From an uncultured Bacteroidales bacterium (GTDB taxonomy: Bacteria > Bacteroidota > Bacteroidia > Bacteroidales > UBA3824), in the NCBI GenBank assembly GCA_905234655.1, contig CAJOJG010000007.1:1-64000 (forward strand): a stretch of DNA of 64,000 nucleotides, read 5' to 3'. The notes below the pieces were generated by a model. It saw nothing but the letters and a program-made list of their open reading frames with translations. It had not been told where the DNA came from and did no database searches. Positions 56,218-64,000 of the stretch are shown one piece after another. How positions within the stretch are numbered: position 1 is the stretch's first letter; the number at the start of each line of letters is the position of its first letter. The position numbers and the translations under genes were made by a program.

Positions 56218-56982
56218 TTATTCCATTGCCGCTTCCATTTCCTCGGTAACTTCGAGGTTGTGGTATACAGCCTGAACGTCGTCGTCTTCCTCGAATGCGT
56301 CAATCATCTTCAACACCTGGACACCGTCTTGAGTCGGGAGTTCCTTAGTGTTGTTGGGAATGCGCTGGAGTGATGCGTTTGTTACGGTTATCTTAGCCTC
56401 GTCGAGAGCCTTCTGGAACGGTGCGAAGCCTTCCATGGCTGTGTATGCAACGAGTGATTTTGTGCCTCCTTCTTCGTCCTCTACAACGTCGTCGAAGTCT
56501 TCCGCGCCCATTTCGATAAGTTCCATCTGGAACTCGTCAACGTCCTTTCCTGCGGGTACGGGGATTGTGAAAACGCCTTTGCGTTCGAATACGAATGAGA
56601 GCGAGCCGTTAGTTCCGAGCGAGCCGTTGCGCTTGTTGAAGATAGAACGGATCGAAGCAACGGTGCGGTTGTTGTTGTCGGTGAGGCACTCGATGAAGAT
56701 TGCAACGCCACCGGGAGCGTAGCCTTCGAATGTGATTTCCTGGTAGTTGACGCCGTCGCCAGCCGACTTGGAGATTGCGCGCTCGATGTTGTCCTTAGGC
56801 ATCGATACGCCTTTCGCGTTCTGGATTGCGGTGCGCAGACGTGCATTACCGTCCGGATCGGGGCCGCCTTCCTTTACTGCAACTGCAATTTCCTTGGCGA
56901 TGCGTGAGAATGTAGCCGAACGCTTTGCGTCCAACGCGCCTTTTTTCCTCTTAATGGTTGACCATTTATTATGTCCTGACAT
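56218..56982 (-). CDS. YebC/PmpR-family transcription/translation factor
   Basis: A 254-residue cytoplasmic protein. SGHNKWSTIKRKKGALDAKR at the N-terminus, GNARLRTAIQNAKGVSMPKD, and YEGYAPGG-type FEGYAPGGVAIFIECLTDN are the family signatures; GSLGTNGSLSFVFERKG marks the central domain. Family members bind DNA and, in some bacteria, relieve ribosome stalling at proline runs. The ATG at 56982 gives the conserved MSGHNKW start. The acidic C-terminal tail (about 235-254) is longer than in E. coli. Single gene with a terminator. Confidence 0.93.
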   Translation of the reverse strand: MSGHNKWSTIKRKKGALDAKRSATFSRIAKEIAVAVKEGGPDPDGNARLRTAIQNAKGVSMPKDNIERAISKSAGDGVNYQEITFEGYAPGGVAIFIECLTDNNNRTVASIRSIFNKRNGSLGTNGSLSFVFERKGVFTIPVPAGKDVDEFQMELIEMGAEDFDDVVEDEEGGTKSLVAYTAMEGFAPFQKALDEAKITVTNASLQRIPNNTKELPTQDGVQVLKMIDAFEEDDDVQAVYHNLEVTEEMEAAME

Positions 56983-57032
56983 GTTCTTGTTAAGATTTAT
57001 GTTTTCGTAAAACCTTTTTGTGTATTTCCGCG

Positions 57033-57040
57033 CAAATTTA
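57033..57040 (-). promoter_or_regulatory. -7 element TAAATTTG of the yebC-type gene
   Basis: The minus strand reads TAAATTTG, giving a leader of about 45 nt. The upstream TTTG is not matched. Confidence 0.5.
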
Positions 57041-57094
57041 CAAAAAAACTTCAATGTCAGAAATATTTTAGGATTATTTTTCTGCAATATGCAC

Positions 57095-57129
57095 AAAAAA
57101 AGCCCCGGAAGTCGATTCCGGGGCTTTCT
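57095..57129. terminator. Terminator of the small gene at 57152
   Basis: AGCCCCGGAA (57101-57110) pairs perfectly with TTCCGGGGCT (57116-57125) around a 5-nt loop, with an A run on the left that is a T run for the minus-strand transcript. Confidence 0.88.
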
Positions 57130-57151
57130 TGAGAGCGGCCGTCAGTCTTGG

Positions 57152-57340
57152 TTAGGCTTCCGGTGTCGGTTTGTAGGTGTTTTCCACCACAATGTAACTT
57201 GCTCTCTCGTAATGCTGCTCGTCAATGATTTTGACTACTGCATTGTTTACCAACGTTTTCGCCCAGAGGAAGAGTTTGCTGTGTCTGTCGGCGATGCCCG
57301 TAGTGTTGGTGAAAGGCAACTTAAGTTTAATTGTTCTCAT
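57152..57340 (-). CDS. Small protein of unknown function
   Basis: A 62-residue basic protein (start MRTIKLKLPFTNTTGIADRH) with no membrane segment or known motif. It is probably real: there is a -7 element (TAAATTTG, 57417-57424) about 75 bp upstream, an A-rich start context, and a strong terminator just after the stop. The composition (strand, short loop, helix AKTLVNNAVVKIIDEQH, strand) suggests a small globular or regulatory protein. Confidence 0.6.
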   Translation of the reverse strand: MRTIKLKLPFTNTTGIADRHSKLFLWAKTLVNNAVVKIIDEQHYERASYIVVENTYKPTPEA

Positions 57341-57416
57341 TTTCTTAAAATGTTTAATAAAGTTGTTTAATAAAAAAGTTGTTGTTGTTTTGTAATCTTG
57401 TTTTCTGATTACGTTG

Positions 57417-57424
57417 CAAATTTA
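57417..57424 (-). promoter_or_regulatory. -7 element TAAATTTG of the small gene at 57152
   Basis: The minus strand reads TAAATTTG; the leader to the ATG at 57340 is about 70 nt. Confidence 0.5.
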
Positions 57425-57659
57425 TAATGCTATTTTATTTTATGCAAATTTTTCTGTAACTTTTTTTCGTTTTATATTATTTTCACTATAAAAACAATAT
57501 AAAATTATGATGCTTTTTACCCCAAAATCGCCATTTTAAGCATCTGTGGGGCTGATTTTGTATTAATGTTAAATAATGTTAAGAATTTTAGTAAATGTGA
57601 TGTTATGTAACTATTTGTTTGTCAGAATATTGTGTTTAGCGGGCATGTATAAAACAAAA

Positions 57660-57681
57660 AAGACGGTCATTTGACCGTCTT
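57660..57681. terminator. Terminator of mpl
   Basis: AGACGGTCA (57661-57669) pairs with TGACCGTCT (57672-57680); on the minus strand it is followed by TTTTTTG. It lies 75 bp after the mpl stop. Confidence 0.75.
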
Positions 57682-57756
57682 ATATTTTGATATACTGTTT
57701 ATGTCTTTTTATAATGTCTTATTTACATTTTGACTATCATTATATATTATTTTCTA

Positions 57757-59109
57757 TTATATAATGCAATTTTTAACGCTTTCTGCAAATTCTGCCAACG
57801 ATGGGTCTCTCGCTCCCATCAAAAGAATCAGGTCGCCGGGGCGGGCGGTGGATTTGAGGTAGGGCAGGAGGGCGGCGCGGTCGGGTATGTAGAGTGCATT
57901 TTTGCCGTTTTGGGCGATGCCGTCGGCAAATTCCTGCGCCGAAATCGACTTGTCGGCAGTGCCGCCGGCGTAGTATATTTGGGAAAATACGATGATGTCC
58001 TGCGGACGGAGTAGCGCGGTGAGTTTTTCAATGAGTTCGTCCTTCATCAGGCGCGACGGCGCGAATCCGTGCGGCTGGAACCACGCAATTACTCTTTCCG
58101 CTATTCCCTGGCACGCCGTGAGCGACGCGCTGATTTTGGCGGGGTTGTGGGCAAAGTCGTCCATGATTGTTATGCCGCCGTGGCTGCCGATTATGCGGTT
58201 GCGGCGGTAAATGCCTGAGTAATTGGCGAGTGCGCGGGCGATGTCGTCGTCGCCGATGCCAAAAAGCCGCGCCACGGAGATGGCCGCGAGTGCATTTTCC
58301 ATGTTGTGGCGGCCGATGGTCTGTAGGTGGAATCGTGTGCCGTCGCTCGTAAAACTGATGCCGTCCATCGTTTGCGCGAAGTCCTCCGCAAAGTTTTTGC
58401 ATTTAGTCCTGCAACTGAAATCGTCGCCGTGGTTCCGTGAAAGCCGCGCGCTGTATTTGTTGTCCAAGTTGACGATTAATGTCTTTTGGGTATGGCCGGC
58501 GAATGTGAGGAACAGCGGCATGAGTTCGTCGATGGGCTTGTGGTCGCGGTCGACGTTGAGTATCAGTCCGATTTCGGGGTGGTATTTTACGATTGTGCCG
58601 TCGGATTCGTCGGTCTCGATGACGAGCAGGTCGCTCGTGCCGACAGCGGCGTTGCCGATTTTGCCTTGTTGTTGAAGTCTGGCGAGGCCTGCGCCGGTGA
58701 TGAGGCTCGGCGAAAGTCCGCATTGTTCCAATATGCTGTAAATCATTGCGGTAGTGGTCGATTTGCCCGATGTGCCGGAGACTGCGATTGTGCGGTTTTG
58801 GTCGCATATTTCCGCCAAAAGATCCGAGCGGTGCAGTATCTTGATGCCGTTTTGCTTGGCGAATGAGTATTCCGGCACGGTGTCCTCGATTGCGGTGCTT
58901 GCTACCACAAAATCCGTCGTCAAGTCTATCTTCGACTCGCCTTGCACGTAACATTTTATGCCCTCGGCTTCGAGTTTCCTGCGGCTGTCGTCGCCTTCGG
59001 GTTTGAGAAAAATCCTGTCCGAGCCTTGTACGCTGTGTCCTTTGCCAGCGAGGTACTGCGCTATCGCGCTCATCCCTGCTCCGGCGATGCCAATGAAAAA
59101 GTATTTCAT
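57757..59109 (-). CDS. mpl: Mur ligase, probably UDP-N-acetylmuramate tripeptide ligase (Mpl) type
   Basis: A 450-residue ATP-dependent ligase. FFIGIAGAGMSAIAQYLAGKGHSVQGSD is described here by its GxGxxG-like start and the SD pair typical of MurC/Mpl; the P-loop is VSGTSGKSTTT, and IMDDFAHNPAKI is the Mpl version of the C-terminal DDYAHHP motif of MurC. It would attach recycled tripeptide (or L-Ala) to UDP-MurNAc in the cytoplasm. It stands apart from the mur/fts cluster, favouring Mpl, but MurC activity is not excluded. Confidence 0.82.
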   Translation of the reverse strand: MKYFFIGIAGAGMSAIAQYLAGKGHSVQGSDRIFLKPEGDDSRRKLEAEGIKCYVQGESKIDLTTDFVVASTAIEDTVPEYSFAKQNGIKILHRSDLLAEICDQNRTIAVSGTSGKSTTTAMIYSILEQCGLSPSLITGAGLARLQQQGKIGNAAVGTSDLLVIETDESDGTIVKYHPEIGLILNVDRDHKPIDELMPLFLTFAGHTQKTLIVNLDNKYSARLSRNHGDDFSCRTKCKNFAEDFAQTMDGISFTSDGTRFHLQTIGRHNMENALAAISVARLFGIGDDDIARALANYSGIYRRNRIIGSHGGITIMDDFAHNPAKISASLTACQGIAERVIAWFQPHGFAPSRLMKDELIEKLTALLRPQDIIVFSQIYYAGGTADKSISAQEFADGIAQNGKNALYIPDRAALLPYLKSTARPGDLILLMGARDPSLAEFAESVKNCII

Positions 59110-59166
59110 AATTATGAATTATATGGAATTTACCGAAAATTTTTCTTGGCGAATTTAGGAAAAAAA

Positions 59167-59217
59167 TTGCGGAATACAAACCGAATTTTTTGTGAAAGTT
59201 TCGGTCTTGTATTCCGC
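59167..59217. terminator. Terminator of the pst operon
   Basis: TGCGGAATACAA (59167-59178) pairs with TTGTATTCCGCA (59206-59217), with further inner pairs (ACCGAA/TTTCGGT). On the minus strand it runs into TTTTTTTCC, 35 bp after the pstB stop. Confidence 0.85.
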
Positions 59218-59251
59218 AGATATTGATGATGTGTGTGTGGAAACCTTTGGG

Positions 59252-60100
59252 TCAACTTATCGTGCCTTGCAGATAGTTCTTGGTCAGTTCGTGCTTGGGG
59301 TTGTTGAAGACTTCTTTTGCCTCGCCGACCTCGATTATCTCGCCCATGTAGATGAACACGACGTAATCGGCTATGCGCAGTGCCTGTCGGAGTGTGTGCG
59401 TCACCATGACGATTGAATACTGTTCCTTCAGTTTTACGAACAAGTCCTCGACGATGCGGCTCGAAACTGGGTCGAGCGCGGACGTCGCCTCGTCGGCAAG
59501 GATGTACTCGGGCTCGACGGCAAGGCTTCGGGCAAGGCACAGGCGTTGCTGTTGTCCGATGGACAGCCGCACGGCAGGGCTCCTGAGGCGATCCTTGACC
59601 TCGTCCCAAAGTCCGACGACCTTGAGGTAGTGGCGGACTGTGCGGCGGAGTTGGCGGACGTTCTTCACGCCGTGGATTTTACAACCGTAGGCGACGTTGT
59701 TCATTATGGACATCGGGAGCGGCGTCGGACGCTGGGGCACGAGTCCAATCTTGCGGCGGAGTTCCACGAGTTCGGATTCCGTGCAGTTTTGGAGGTCGTC
59801 GTTTCCGAGGAGGATGCTGCCGGTCTTGCGGACGTTCTCGATGGAATCGGTTAGGCGGTTGATGCTTTTCAGCAGCGTCGACTTGCCGCAGCCCGAGGGA
59901 CCGATGATGCAGGTTATCTTGTTGGCAGGGATTGTGAGGTTTATGTTCTTCAATATGTGCGAGTCCTCGATGTAGAGGTTGAAATCCTTTATGTTGATTT
60001 CCTCCGCCTTGTCGGGGTGCTTGAACTTGGCGTTCACAGTAAACGGCTCGTTGCTGTCGCTCTTAAGGAATTTCTTTAAAAACAAGTTTCTCATATTCAA
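59252..60100 (-). CDS. pstB: Phosphate ABC transporter ATP-binding protein
   Basis: A 282-residue ABC ATPase. Walker A is in CIIGPSGCGKSTLLKSINRL, the signature is LSIGQQQRLCLARSLA, and Walker B reads ILADEATSALDP. IGLVPQRPTPLPMSIMNNVA is the PstB-specific Q-loop block. About 35 extra N-terminal residues precede the domain. It powers phosphate import through PstCA and is the last gene of pstS-pstC-pstA-pstB; phoU, which usually follows, is not here, as the next gene is mpl. Confidence 0.95.
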   Translation of the reverse strand: MNMRNLFLKKFLKSDSNEPFTVNAKFKHPDKAEEINIKDFNLYIEDSHILKNINLTIPANKITCIIGPSGCGKSTLLKSINRLTDSIENVRKTGSILLGNDDLQNCTESELVELRRKIGLVPQRPTPLPMSIMNNVAYGCKIHGVKNVRQLRRTVRHYLKVVGLWDEVKDRLRSPAVRLSIGQQQRLCLARSLAVEPEYILADEATSALDPVSSRIVEDLFVKLKEQYSIVMVTHTLRQALRIADYVVFIYMGEIIEVGEAKEVFNNPKHELTKNYLQGTIS

Positions 60101-60949
60101 TTAGTTGAGTTTGTGTTTAGAAAAGCGGTTAGTGATGAAACGACCCGCCAGGCTGATTATCAGGACGATTATCGTCAATACGAGCGCGGCGGCGTATGCC
60201 CTGTTTTGGACTTCGGCCTGTGGCGCGCTGAGTTGGAAGAAGATGGAGAGCGGGAGCGTCGCAGCCGGTTGGGATAGCGTAGTCGGTATCGAGTCCGAAA
60301 AACCCGCCGTGAACATCACGCCCGCCGCGTCGCCTATTGCCCTGCCTATCGACAACAATGTCGCCGTGGCGATGCCGGGCGCAATCTGGCGCAATACGAC
60401 TCCGATGGTCTCGAGCCTTGTCGCGCCGAGGGAGAACGATGCCTCGAGCAGGTCGCGGGGGAAGTTCCTCGCCACCTCGTCCATCGAGCGCACAAGAATC
60501 GGTATTATCAGGAGTGTGATTACTATTATACCGCCCAAGAGCGATGTCCTCAGACCCATGTAAATCATTATCGTGAACGCAAACGCTCCGTATACAATCG
60601 ACGGTATGCCGTACAGCACGTCGAAGGCAAGACGCGTCCAATATGCGCGTTTGGACTTTTGGGAGAGGAAGACGTTAAGGTAGAACACGATAGGGACGCT
60701 GATTATCAGTCCCAAGAGAGTGGACGACAGCACGATGTACAGCGAGCCGACAGTCGCATTGAGGAAGCCGCCCTCCTTGCCGATGTAGAATCCGCCGCCG
60801 GGCAGCGACGAGACCATCTCCCACGTTATGCAGCCAAAACCGCGTTTGAATATCGTCCAGATTATGCTCGCCACCATGACGAACACAATCGCGATGGACA
60901 GGTACATGAACGCTTTGGCTATTTTCTCGAATATTACACTTGACTTCAT
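60101..60949 (-). CDS. pstA: Phosphate ABC transporter permease PstA
   Basis: A 282-residue permease with six hydrophobic segments. The cytoplasmic coupling loop is RNFPRDLLEASFSLGATRLE with TIG following (EAA motif), and GGIIVITLLIIPILVRSMDE precedes it, as in PstA. GVMFTAGFSDSIPT is also conserved. Its stop is adjacent to the pstB start, and the pstC gene ends 4 bp before it. Confidence 0.94.
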   Translation of the reverse strand: MKSSVIFEKIAKAFMYLSIAIVFVMVASIIWTIFKRGFGCITWEMVSSLPGGGFYIGKEGGFLNATVGSLYIVLSSTLLGLIISVPIVFYLNVFLSQKSKRAYWTRLAFDVLYGIPSIVYGAFAFTIMIYMGLRTSLLGGIIVITLLIIPILVRSMDEVARNFPRDLLEASFSLGATRLETIGVVLRQIAPGIATATLLSIGRAIGDAAGVMFTAGFSDSIPTTLSQPAATLPLSIFFQLSAPQAEVQNRAYAAALVLTIIVLIISLAGRFITNRFSKHKLN

Positions 60950-60953
60950 GGCA

Positions 60954-61850
60954 CTAATTGTTTTTTTCGATACGTTTGAGGATGATTCTCGACGTGAGGT
61001 TGAAGATAATGACCACCACGAAGAGCAGCAGGGCGGCGAACATCAACGCCGATTCGTACAGCGGCAACGAGAGCATCTCGCCGTAATTGTTGGCGATGAG
61101 TGCCGGCAGCGGATAGCAGGCGTCGAGCAGTCCTTTCGGCACTTCGGGCATACATCCACAGACCATCAGCACGGCTATCGTCTCTCCGAGCGCCTTGGAA
61201 ATCGCCAACACCACCGACGCGAAAATTCCAGGCAGCGATTTTTTGACGACGACATTCTTGGCGGTCTGCCACTTGGTCGCGCCGAGCGAGTAGGCGGCTG
61301 CGCGGAGGTCGTCAGGCACACAGACAAATAGTTCTACGAAAAGGCTCACCAATATCGGCAACAGCATCAGGCTCAGGACGAGGCCTGCCGCAAGCACAGT
61401 ATAGCCTGTAGAAAACTCGCTGCTGAACCACGGCGCGATTTTGTCGGAGATAAGCGGCACAATCACTATCGTGCCCCATACGCCGTATATCACCGAGGGC
61501 AGCGACGCCAAGATGTCGAGCGCGGGGTATACGAATTTTTTCACTGACTTCCTGGCGTATTCTGTGAGGAATATAGCCGTCATCAGCGACAGCGGCAGGG
61601 CGATGATGATGGCTATCATCGTTACCCAAATCGTGCCCATGACGAACGGCAGGAAGCCGAAGTCGTTCTTGAACGGCTGCCACGACGACGAACTCACCAG
61701 TTCCCACAGCGAGTGTTCCTCCAAGATGGGAATCGACTTGATGTACAAGCCGATTCCCATGATGATGACGAACACGAGCGACACTATGGTTATGGCGGAC
61801 ATTACGCCGTTGGCAGTCTTGTCCTTGATAATCCTGAATTGGTTGCTCAT
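60954..61850 (-). CDS. pstC: Phosphate ABC transporter permease PstC
   Basis: A 298-residue permease with six hydrophobic segments. LPILVSLFVELFVCVPDDLR followed by AAAYSLGATKWQT is the EAA-type coupling loop, and ALGETIAVLMVCGC the conserved helix near the C-terminus. FGFLPFVMGTIWVTMIAIII is the usual PstC N-terminal region. It pairs with PstA to form the channel. Confidence 0.94.
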   Translation of the reverse strand: MSNQFRIIKDKTANGVMSAITIVSLVFVIIMGIGLYIKSIPILEEHSLWELVSSSSWQPFKNDFGFLPFVMGTIWVTMIAIIIALPLSLMTAIFLTEYARKSVKKFVYPALDILASLPSVIYGVWGTIVIVPLISDKIAPWFSSEFSTGYTVLAAGLVLSLMLLPILVSLFVELFVCVPDDLRAAAYSLGATKWQTAKNVVVKKSLPGIFASVVLAISKALGETIAVLMVCGCMPEVPKGLLDACYPLPALIANNYGEMLSLPLYESALMFAALLLFVVVIIFNLTSRIILKRIEKNN

Positions 61851-61865
61851 AATATGTATGACGTG

Positions 61866-62849
61866 TTATTTGCCAGTTGACAAACGTTCAAGAGCCTTGT
61901 CGAGTTTGTCTTGCGAAATCTTTATGTAGCCCACGGGGTCGTTTTTTTCCTGACCCTTTGTGAGGACGTATTTGAGAAATGCGGCGACTACGGGGTCTGT
62001 GGGAACGCCCTTTGAGACGAGGTAGAGGTCGCGGGCCGGCGGCGAGGGATAACGGTCTTCGGCGATTGCCTTAGTGATGTCCTCCTTCTTGGCGTAGAAA
62101 CGCTCTTCGTCGCTTATCTTGCCGTCGCCGTCTGCGTCGACGGGGAAGATTTCAAGTCCTTCGTTGAGAACGTGGGTGTCGTTGTCGTAGGCATAGCCGA
62201 TGTTGTTAAAGCCGATGCCGTAGATGTCCTTTTGGATAGCGGCTGCAAGTCCCGGGTCGCCGAAAACAGCCGTGCCGCCGAGGTCTTCCTGCTTGGAGCC
62301 GAACCAGTTAGCGAATGTCTCCGCCGCGCCACAAGCGTCGCTGCGGGTGTAGATGTGTATGGGGGTCTGGTCGTCTGTGCCGAGTACTTCGCCCCAAGTC
62401 TTTACGTTGCCCTCGGTCCAAATCTTGTGCGCGACTTCCTTCGTGAGGCCTTTTTCGAGGATTGCGTTGATGGCGGGGTTGTTCTTATTGATTGTTGGAA
62501 CGACGGCATCCTTAGCCGATGGGAATCCTACTGCGCCTTTCTCAATTTCCTGCGGATAGACTTCCCTCGACACCATGCCGAAGTCCACGACACCTGCGAG
62601 GGCGTCTGTCATGCCCTTTCCTGCGCCACCGGCCGATACGTCGACCTTGACATCGGGGTTGTCTTTCTGGAACTCGGCGGCCCATTCTACCGCCAACGGG
62701 TAGAGCGCGAATGCGCCCGAGAGCGAAATTTCGCCGTGCAACGTGCCGTCAGGGTCGACATGGTTAGTGACAGAACCCGCGCCGCCGCATGACGCAAGCA
62801 GCGTTACAGCCGAAGCCGCAATTAGCAATTTCTGATTGATGTTTTTCAT
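61866..62849 (-). CDS. pstS: Phosphate-binding lipoprotein PstS with an EF-hand-like insert
   Basis: A 327-residue lipoprotein with lipobox LLASC (Cys21). GEISLSGAFALYPLAVEWAA, SAGGAGKGMTDALAGVVDFG and YTRSDACGAAETFANWFG carry the phosphate-contacting Ser, Asp and Arg residues of the family. DADGDGKISDEE at 238-249 matches all liganding positions of an EF-hand calcium loop and is followed by YPSPPARDLYLVSKG, the conserved hinge block. It captures phosphate outside the inner membrane. A weak -7-like CAACTTTG lies about 40 bp upstream; no Pho box could be recognised. Confidence 0.93.
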   Translation of the reverse strand: MKNINQKLLIAASAVTLLASCGGAGSVTNHVDPDGTLHGEISLSGAFALYPLAVEWAAEFQKDNPDVKVDVSAGGAGKGMTDALAGVVDFGMVSREVYPQEIEKGAVGFPSAKDAVVPTINKNNPAINAILEKGLTKEVAHKIWTEGNVKTWGEVLGTDDQTPIHIYTRSDACGAAETFANWFGSKQEDLGGTAVFGDPGLAAAIQKDIYGIGFNNIGYAYDNDTHVLNEGLEIFPVDADGDGKISDEERFYAKKEDITKAIAEDRYPSPPARDLYLVSKGVPTDPVVAAFLKYVLTKGQEKNDPVGYIKISQDKLDKALERLSTGK

Positions 62850-62974
62850 TTTGCGTTTTTTATGGTATATTTATCTTTGTTTATGGTGCAAAGTTGGAAA
62901 AAAATTTTGTTACTGTAAAATTTAAGACAGTACAATATTTCAACTTAAAAAGTGCAATAGTGCAATAAATCAAC

Positions 62975-64000
62975 TCATATCTTTACGGCGAGGAAGATGA
63001 TGTCGTCGAGTTGCTGGTAGCCGTTTTGCCACGAGTCGATGGCGGATTCTATGTAGACCTGCTGGTCGGGGAATGGGCGGTTTGCGATGTCTAAGACGGT
63101 GGTTCTGAGCCGCTTGACCGAAAAATGGTGGTAGGCCGTTTGGTCGGAATCCGTATAGCCGAACTGGTCGGGAATCCCGTCGGAAAACATGTAGAGAATG
63201 TCGCCGCTTGCTATCGGAACGATTTTCTCGGTGAAGTCCTGCTGTCTGCCTATGTATATGCCAATCGGCATCTTGTCGGGCTTGAGTTCCGTTATTGCGC
63301 CGTCCTTGAATATCCACAGCGGGCGGTACGCTCCGGCGAAGTGGAGTGTGGAGTTCTTAGTGTCGATTACCGCCAGCGAAAGGTCTATCCCGTCCAGGCT
63401 CATCTTCTCGCCGCGCTGGTATTTTTCGTGGTTTTGACCGAGGGCGAGCATCAGCCGTCGGCGCATCTCGTCCAATATCAATGATGCCGAGCCGCCATTG
63501 GCAGCGGCAAGCGGCGCGAGGTCGTTAAGAAGGCTTATGCCGAGCATACTTACGAATGCACCCGGCACGCCGTGGCCTGTGCTGTCTGCGCATACGAGTA
63601 GTTTGTAGCCGCCTTCGGATGTCGCCCAGTAAAAGTCGCCTGCAACGATGTTGAGCGGTCGATACACGACGTAAAAATCGGCAAAAAGCCGTTTCATGGC
63701 ATTCTCGTCGGGCATCACGGCGTGTTGGATAAGGCTCGCGTAACTGATTGAAGCATCTATCTGCGACTTTTGGTGCTGGAGGAGGGTGTTCTTGTCGTTG
63801 AGGACGCGGTTGTGGCGGCGTGTGGAGTATGTAACGTACAAGAAAAACAGCAGCAACGCCACTGTGCCAGCGGTGGCGTACCGGACAATCCTCGCCCTGC
63901 GCGCCTCGTACTCTTTATGGCGGCGGAGATGCTTGTTGAACTCCGACTGCGCCATCTCCTGTGTCGCCATCACTGCGTAGTCGACGGACGACTGGCTGTT
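62975..64000 (-). CDS. SpoIIE/RsbU-type serine phosphatase with transmembrane anchor, 5' end outside window
   Basis: At least 342 residues; the frame stays open to the window edge, so the N-terminus is missing. The visible part has a transmembrane helix (about 40-57 of the fragment), a short coiled coil and a PP2C/SpoIIE phosphatase domain: VAGDFYWATSEGGYKLLVCA, DSTGHGVPGAFVSML and FSDGIPDQFG hold the metal-binding Asp residues. In Bacteroidota such proteins often carry N-terminal TPRs and act on anti-sigma-type partners. It is 125 bp upstream of pstS and may sense envelope state. Confidence 0.87.
   Translation of the reverse strand, partial: NSQSSVDYAVMATQEMAQSEFNKHLRRHKEYEARRARIVRYATAGTVALLLFFLYVTYSTRRHNRVLNDKNTLLQHQKSQIDASISYASLIQHAVMPDENAMKRLFADFYVVYRPLNIVAGDFYWATSEGGYKLLVCADSTGHGVPGAFVSMLGISLLNDLAPLAAANGGSASLILDEMRRRLMLALGQNHEKYQRGEKMSLDGIDLSLAVIDTKNSTLHFAGAYRPLWIFKDGAITELKPDKMPIGIYIGRQQDFTEKIVPIASGDILYMFSDGIPDQFGYTDSDQTAYHHFSVKRLRTTVLDIANRPFPDQQVYIESAIDSWQNGYQQLDDIIFLAVKI

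Larger units (their letters stand above)
57341..57756. other. A/T-rich gap without a gene
   Basis: This 416-bp gap holds the promoter element of the small gene (57417-57424), an isolated long hairpin GATGCTT/AAGCATC (57509-57515 with 57538-57544) and the mpl terminator (57660-57681). Neither strand has a convincing frame. An unannotated small RNA is possible but no full promoter was found for it. Confidence 0.4.

Noticed and set aside
57425..57659. Small RNA gene in the gap before mpl
   Set aside because: Only one hairpin and no complete promoter were found; the terminator at 57660-57681 is explained by mpl transcription from the other side.
57757..59109. Housekeeping MurC
   Set aside because: The DDFAHNP motif and isolated location favour Mpl; MurC would be expected in the mur/fts cluster, though activity cannot be decided from sequence alone.
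62880..62900. Consensus promoter of the pst operon
   Set aside because: The best match is CAACTTTG with the first T missing and no TTTG at the right spacing, so it was not listed as a feature.

Overview
The window looks like chromosomal DNA from a member of the Bacteroidales (phylum Bacteroidota). The evidence is the Bacteroidota-type promoter (TTTG, about 20 bp, TAnnTTTG) in front of many genes, A-rich rather than Shine-Dalgarno translation starts in most places, a tRNA gene without an encoded CCA, and genes largely confined to this phylum (HU-like/SPOR protein, DUF3078, DUF3098, TonB receptor/DUF4249 remnants, nucleoside kinase with a TGS domain). Nothing in the sequence fixes the genus. 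I found no rRNA, CRISPR array, prophage or intact insertion sequence.

Layout. 1-1.8 kb: gene fragments, a broken ATPase gene and two palindromes. 1.8-6.1 kb: a ketosynthase / acyltransferase / CrtI-like oxidoreductase operon. 6.3-13.4 kb: HU-SPOR protein, galE, panC-panD, rfaE2, and a coiled-coil surface lipoprotein with an outer-membrane barrel. 13.5-18.5 kb: a toxin-antitoxin pair, folA, greA with an attenuator-like leader, a HIT protein, uppP and an MFS transporter. 18.6-23.1 kb: a DUF4143 ATPase with a 24-bp perfect palindrome, then ACP, two hot-dog dehydratase-like proteins, a thioesterase and a second CrtI-like oxidoreductase. 23.3-27 kb: an accessory island with a duplicated Imm50-like protein and a BstXI-like restriction-modification system. 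27-36.3 kb: a SAM methyltransferase; a six-gene operon cheR, cheR-like, cheB, GAF, ispD, yidD; a leucine-rich-repeat protein; and aroB-hldD. 36.4-44.4 kb: truB, queA, membrane proteins, initiator tRNA, a glycosyltransferase and a nucleoside kinase. 44.5-54.2 kb: holB and a PSP1 protein running into a lipid/pigment operon. 54.2-57 kb: glutathione peroxidase/OhrR, decayed TonB-receptor and DUF4249 remnants, and yebC. 57.7-64 kb: mpl, pstSCAB and a SpoIIE-type phosphatase cut by the window edge.

The main system. Three separated operons (1.8-6.1, 20.0-23.1 and 47.0-54.2 kb) together encode most parts of an aryl-polyene/flexirubin-like type II polyketide pathway: an ACP, two active-site-complete ketosynthases, a short ketosynthase-like partner lacking the catalytic cysteine, two hot-dog dehydratases that each keep only one of the two catalytic residues and so probably act as a heterodimer, a thioesterase, acyltransferases, a glycosyltransferase and an MMPL exporter fused to an acyltransferase. 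Two CrtI-like FAD oxidoreductases sit in these operons. A ketoreductase, an aromatic starter-unit enzyme and a LolA-like carrier are not in this window.

Other points of interest are two ATPase/nuclease genes with the same upstream palindrome architecture; a CheR pseudoenzyme beside an intact CheR and a receiver-less CheB, without CheA or receptors; a terminator-like hairpin between promoter and gene at greA, recalling E. coli GraL; intergenic arrays of short words bounded by inverted repeats; and EF-hand-like loops in PstS and in the surface lipoprotein.
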